Below are positions 39,778 through 42,632 of a DNA stretch of 42,632 nucleotides, one piece after another. The stretch comes from JABJMC01 sp964459205 (GTDB lineage Bacteria; Patescibacteriota; Gracilibacteria; UBA1369; UBA12473): contig CAYWKJ010000006.1 of the NCBI GenBank assembly GCA_964459205.1, forward strand, positions 1-42,632. Reading direction: 5' to 3'. A program made the translations under genes and the position numbers. A model generated the notes under the pieces. The model was not told where the DNA came from and did not search any database. It saw only the letters and a list, made by a program, of their open reading frames with translations. The number at the start of each line of letters is the position of its first letter. Position 1 is the first letter of the stretch.

Positions 39778-40545
39778 TTATAGCGCACCCTGTATCACTT
39801 GCAACAACTCTTCGTGAACCTTACCATTTGAAAACAAAAAATCATCCTTAATTGGCTGCCACCATCTTCTTTGAAAATCACTAACCTTACCGCCCGCCTC
39901 CTCAACTAACAAAGCCCCGGCCGCCACATCATAATTACAAATTTTGGTTGTAAAATACGCCTCTGCTCGACCTGATGCTACCCACGCACATTCCAGAGCC
40001 GCACTTCCTAACTTTCGCAAATCATGCACCGCCGGATGCAACACCGAATTAACTGAATTAAGTCGCGTTCGATCTTTATCTCCACCTTCACAACTAGTCA
40101 CATAAGCCTCACTTAAACTCGCTACCTCCGAAACTTGCAAACGCTGCCCATTTAAATACGCGCCTTTTCCCTTTTCGGCCACATGCAACTCATTTAAATA
40201 AGGTGCATAAATCACGCCCAAAACCAACTCTTTTCCTTTCATAACTCCAATAGAAACTGCAAAAAACGGATTCCCCACTGCAAAGTTCCCCGTTCCATCT
40301 AACGAATCCACCAACCACGTATACTCACTGTTCCGATCAAACTCTCCCCCCTCCTCTGTCACTAAATTATGATCTGGGAAAACAGCTTCAATTTCTGCTC
40401 TTATCATTCGATCGCTTTCCTTGTCATATTGCGTTACCACATCTTTGGCGCTGCCTCTTTTTAACATCAACTCGGGATCTTTACGGAAATTAGCAAGCAA
40501 GTAATCGCCAGCCTCTTTTGCCGCTTTTAAAGCCACATTCTTCAT
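39778..40545 (-). CDS. Inositol monophosphatase-family phosphatase
   Basis: A 255-aa Mg-dependent, Li-sensitive-type sugar phosphatase of the IMPase/SuhB/CysQ/fructose-1,6-bisphosphatase superfamily. The metal sites are visible: VTEEGGEF (Glu-Glu), the DxxDGT motif in WLVDSLDGTGNFAVGNPFFAVSIG, and NYDVAAGALLVEEAGGKVSDF with the third Asp; the more usual W-D is Y-D. Relatives hydrolyse inositol-1-phosphate, 3'-phosphoadenosine phosphate or fructose-1,6-bisphosphate, and the sequence does not decide which. It is divergent from the antiporter gene. Confidence 0.92.
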   Translation of the reverse strand: MKNVALKAAKEAGDYLLANFRKDPELMLKRGSAKDVVTQYDKESDRMIRAEIEAVFPDHNLVTEEGGEFDRNSEYTWLVDSLDGTGNFAVGNPFFAVSIGVMKGKELVLGVIYAPYLNELHVAEKGKGAYLNGQRLQVSEVASLSEAYVTSCEGGDKDRTRLNSVNSVLHPAVHDLRKLGSAALECAWVASGRAEAYFTTKICNYDVAAGALLVEEAGGKVSDFQRRWWQPIKDDFLFSNGKVHEELLQVIQGAL

Positions 40546-40576
40546 AAGATATTAGTTAGGGGGTCTTAACCTGTGT

Positions 40577-40582
40577 TATGAT
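40577..40582 (+). promoter_or_regulatory. Extended -10 element of the antiporter gene
   Basis: TGT-TATGAT (TATGAT 40577-40582), 20 nt before the ATG at 40603, without a clear -35. The leader would begin close to ACCTCCC (40591-40597). Confidence 0.4.
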
Positions 40583-40602
40583 ACTATAAAACCTCCCAAA
40601 TT

Positions 40603-41610
40603 ATGATGTTAGTTCTAGTCCTCCTCATTTGCATCGCCTTCTCGTATGTAATGATGGTTCTCGCACGTAAAATCCATTTACCTAAGGTTATCGGGTTACT
40701 TGGTGCAGGAATAATTTTAGGAGCCACTCCTTTAAAAGAAATCGTTTTATCTACACATGTCGACACTATCAATCATTTAGGAAGTTTTGGATTCTTAACC
40801 TTAATGTTTTTAGCTGGGTTAGAAATTTCCTGGTGCATGCTATTTAAAGAACGAAAAGATGCCTTTGCCGTCGCCACCACCGCCTCAATTGCACCACTAA
40901 TTTTAGCCGCTGTGGTTTTAAAATTGATTGGATTTTCGTGGGTTGCTGCGTTCGCCGTTGGAATTTGTTTAGCTATCACCGCCGAAGCAACCAAAGCCAG
41001 TGTTTTGCTAGAAATGAAAAAACTCCAGACTAAATTAGGAACAATTTTAATGGGGTCAGGAATTGTCGAAGAAGTTTTTGGGTTACTGTTATTTATGGGA
41101 TTAATTTATTTTGCCACTGGAAATCTTACAGCCAATGGTCTCGGACATTTAACCCTTGCTATAGTTTTATTTGGCGCTGGGATTATGTCCCATCATTTAA
41201 TTGGTCGAGATAAACATGTTTTAAAAGCTGTTGAAAAATGGATCCTAATTCTGCTAATTCCCTTCTTTTTTATAAGCATGGGCACTAACTTTAGCTTTGA
41301 CGCCATCTCGGAACAATGGTGGGTAATTATAGTTGTTACTGTTATTGCTTTATTTGGGAAAATCCTAGGAAGCATGCTTAGCAAACCTTTAATTGATGAC
41401 CTTAGCTGGAAACAGTTGTATTTAGTTGGGTGGGGAATGAGTAGTCGGGGCACAGTCGAAATCGCCATTGCTTTTATTGCTTTAGAGCTTAGTTTGATAC
41501 CACCAATTCTCTACGTTAGCATTGTCCTAAATGTGGTAATTAGTGTTTTACTTTTCCCAGTTATGCTCCGTCGGATGGTGAAACAAGACGCAGAAATAAT
41601 GGATCGCTAA
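40603..41610 (+). CDS. CPA-type cation/proton antiporter with a Glu-Glu active-site pair
   Basis: A 335-aa integral membrane protein with about ten hydrophobic helices. Landmarks of the NhaA/NapA/KefB-like fold: LPKVIGLLGAGIILGATPL, GFLTLMFLAGLEISW, and the region ITAEATKASVLLEMKKLQTKLGTILMGSGIVEEVFGLLLF, equivalent to the helix carrying the ion-binding Asp-Asp (or Asn-Asp) in known antiporters. Here that pair is E156-E157. SSRGTVEIAIAFIALE matches the later SRGxxE motif. No C-terminal TrkA-N domain is present. Likely Na+ or K+ for H+ exchange across the cytoplasmic membrane. The 3' end overlaps sufS by 50 bp on the other strand. Confidence 0.85.
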   Translation: MMLVLVLLICIAFSYVMMVLARKIHLPKVIGLLGAGIILGATPLKEIVLSTHVDTINHLGSFGFLTLMFLAGLEISWCMLFKERKDAFAVATTASIAPLILAAVVLKLIGFSWVAAFAVGICLAITAEATKASVLLEMKKLQTKLGTILMGSGIVEEVFGLLLFMGLIYFATGNLTANGLGHLTLAIVLFGAGIMSHHLIGRDKHVLKAVEKWILILLIPFFFISMGTNFSFDAISEQWWVIIVVTVIALFGKILGSMLSKPLIDDLSWKQLYLVGWGMSSRGTVEIAIAFIALELSLIPPILYVSIVLNVVISVLLFPVMLRRMVKQDAEIMDR

Positions 41611-42631
41611 GCGCTTCAATTAATTTGTCCACATCGCGCTCACTATTATAAACACCCAAACTAACGCGGGTTGTTCCTGGAACACCAAGCTTTTGCATCA
41701 GTGGCATAGTGCAATGATGTCCGGCTCGCACACATACACCTTTTTCACCCAAAATCGCGGCCACATCATGATTATGCACGCCCTCCACCACAAATGACAA
41801 AATCCCCACATGGTCATCTCCAAAAATCTTCACAAAATTTAATTCTGCCAAACGTTTTTTCAAATATTTCATTAATTTTTCATCGTGTGCCTGAATCTCA
41901 TCAAATCCAACCTCCATCAAAAATTCAATTGCCGCCCCCATTCCAATAACCTGCGCAATATTTGGCGTGCCTGACTCAAATTTATACGGCACATCATTCC
42001 AAGTTGAATGATCGGTGTAGACCTCTCGAATCATATCTCCTCCGCCCATCAGAGGTTCCATTTTCTCGAGTAACTCGGCTCGCCCCCACAAAACACCAGC
42101 TCCAGTTGGTCCATACATTTTGTGGCTCGAAAACGCTACAAAATCAACATCCAAGGCCTGCACATCAATTGGTAAATGCGCAGCCATTTGCGCCGCATCC
42201 AAAACCACAATCGCTCCCACACGCCGCGCCTCAGACACGACACGCGCCAAATCCACACGCTTACCCAGCGCATTTGAAAGACCAGTTATGGCCACAACTT
42301 TTGTTTTATCACTACACTTAAACTCTTCATCTAAATCAATAAACCTCAATTTCGCTCCAGTCATTTGCCACGGAACAAGATTTGAATGATGCTCCATAAT
42401 TGTGAGCACCACCTCATCATCTTTCTGCAAATTCAAACCTTGCGCCACCAAATTAATTGATTCGGTTGTGCCACGTGTAAATACCACCTCGTCGGGGACT
42501 CCATTTAAAAACCGCGCCACAATCTCGCGCACGGCCTCATATTTTGTTGTTGCCTCTTCGGCCATGGGGTAGAGGCCGCGGTGCACATTAGCATTCATTT
42601 TTAGATAAAAGTCCATTTCCGCGGCAATGGC
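41561..42631 (-). CDS. sufS: Cysteine desulfurase SufS, 5' end outside the window
   Basis: PLP enzyme that takes sulfur from L-cysteine for Fe-S assembly. The frame is open to the right edge (AIAAE precedes the first internal Met at 42616), and the N-terminal 30 or so residues of the family are missing, so the true start lies outside. The order from there: NANVHRGLYPMAEEATTKYE, VVFTRGTTESINLVA, VLTIMEHHSNLVPWQ, VVLDAAQMAAHLPIDVQALDVDFVAFSSHKMYGPTGAGVLWGR with the PLP lysine, FESGTPNIAQVIG, and GVCVRAGHHCTMPLM with the catalytic Cys. The group II (SufS) type fits the SufU-like scaffold encoded at 37742. The 3' end runs 50 bp into the antiporter gene. Confidence 0.95.
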   Translation of the reverse strand, partial: AIAAEMDFYLKMNANVHRGLYPMAEEATTKYEAVREIVARFLNGVPDEVVFTRGTTESINLVAQGLNLQKDDEVVLTIMEHHSNLVPWQMTGAKLRFIDLDEEFKCSDKTKVVAITGLSNALGKRVDLARVVSEARRVGAIVVLDAAQMAAHLPIDVQALDVDFVAFSSHKMYGPTGAGVLWGRAELLEKMEPLMGGGDMIREVYTDHSTWNDVPYKFESGTPNIAQVIGMGAAIEFLMEVGFDEIQAHDEKLMKYLKKRLAELNFVKIFGDDHVGILSFVVEGVHNHDVAAILGEKGVCVRAGHHCTMPLMQKLGVPGTTRVSLGVYNSERDVDKLIEALSDPLFLRLVSPSDGA

Positions 42632-42632
42632 A

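Noticed and set aside
1..42632. TGA recoded as glycine (Gracilibacteria-type code).
   Set aside because: TGA ends the RNHCP gene and jag at ATGA junctions that match family ends, and no gene needs in-frame TGA read-through.
1..42632. CRISPR arrays, transposase genes, rRNA or tRNA genes.
   Set aside because: None was seen: no regularly spaced repeats, no IS transposase reading frame, and no complete tRNA or rRNA landmarks. The only stable RNA gene I can support is rnpB.

Overview
The window reads as a chromosomal segment of a bacterium from the Candidate Phyla Radiation (Patescibacteria), closer to Peregrinibacteria/Parcubacteria-like lineages than to any classical phylum. This is an inference. 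It rests on (i) an archaeal-type AMP phosphorylase next to a ribose-1,5-bisphosphate isomerase, (ii) a long cysteine-rich protein of a type I associate with CPR genomes, (iii) very tight packing, with several convergent gene pairs overlapping at their 3' ends, and (iv) mostly absent Shine-Dalgarno sequences. TGA works as a stop (RNHCP/tilS and jag/SLH junctions), so the TGA-glycine code of Gracilibacteria does not apply. Base composition is AT-leaning throughout except for one GC-rich island near 39.05-39.75 kb.

Layout. 1-5.8 kb: RNHCP zinc protein (5' end outside the window), tilS, a small convergent unknown gene, ftsH, a small heat shock protein, galU, and a TPR protein with its own promoter. 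5.8-8.3 kb: an unknown 143-aa gene, the RNase P RNA gene with a near-consensus promoter, and a polyprenyl-phosphate sugar transferase. 8.3-15.1 kb: secA, ftsK (convergent, 4-bp overlap) and gltX. 15.1-18.7 kb: a run of small zinc protein, lipoprotein, PHP phosphoesterase, pta and ackA, the last two forming the acetate/ATP branch. 18.7-21.5 kb: alr and the cysteine-rich protein, both on the minus strand. 21.6-22.8 kb: a TrmB-like regulator and a membrane protein with four IFVQP repeats. 22.8-26.95 kb: a 1382-aa protein whose domain order resembles soluble adenylyl cyclase. 27.1-30.2 kb: AMP phosphorylase, R15P isomerase, a nucleotide deaminase and a small ORF. 30.2-32.3 kb: a degenerate PP2C-like/TM/propeller protein. 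32.4-36.0 kb: rpmH-rnpA-yidC-jag, then an SLH-RlpA protein and an FtsL-like protein. 36.0-38.8 kb: a GNAT enzyme, a second TrmB-like regulator, a SufU-type scaffold and an AlkD-like protein. 38.84-39.75 kb: a structured repeat block and a GC-rich island carrying one secreted-protein gene. 39.8-42.6 kb: an inositol-monophosphatase-family enzyme, a CPA-type antiporter with Glu-Glu in place of the usual Asp pair, and sufS (5' end outside the window).

How it works together. Most genes are housekeeping: tRNA modification and charging, RNase P (both RNA and protein subunits), Sec/YidC export, cell division, and Fe-S assembly (SufS and SufU). The metabolic genes fit a fermentative, salvage-dependent cell. 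NMPs are broken down to ribose-1,5-bisphosphate and then ribulose-1,5-bisphosphate (no RuBisCO is seen here), and acetyl-CoA goes to acetate with ATP gain. The parts most worth a second look are the soluble-adenylyl-cyclase-like protein with split catalytic residues, the two TrmB paralogues with inverted repeats over their own -10 elements and a matching 13-mer in the promoter of the IFVQP gene, the systematic near-leaderless promoters, and the GC-rich island with imperfect inverted ends.
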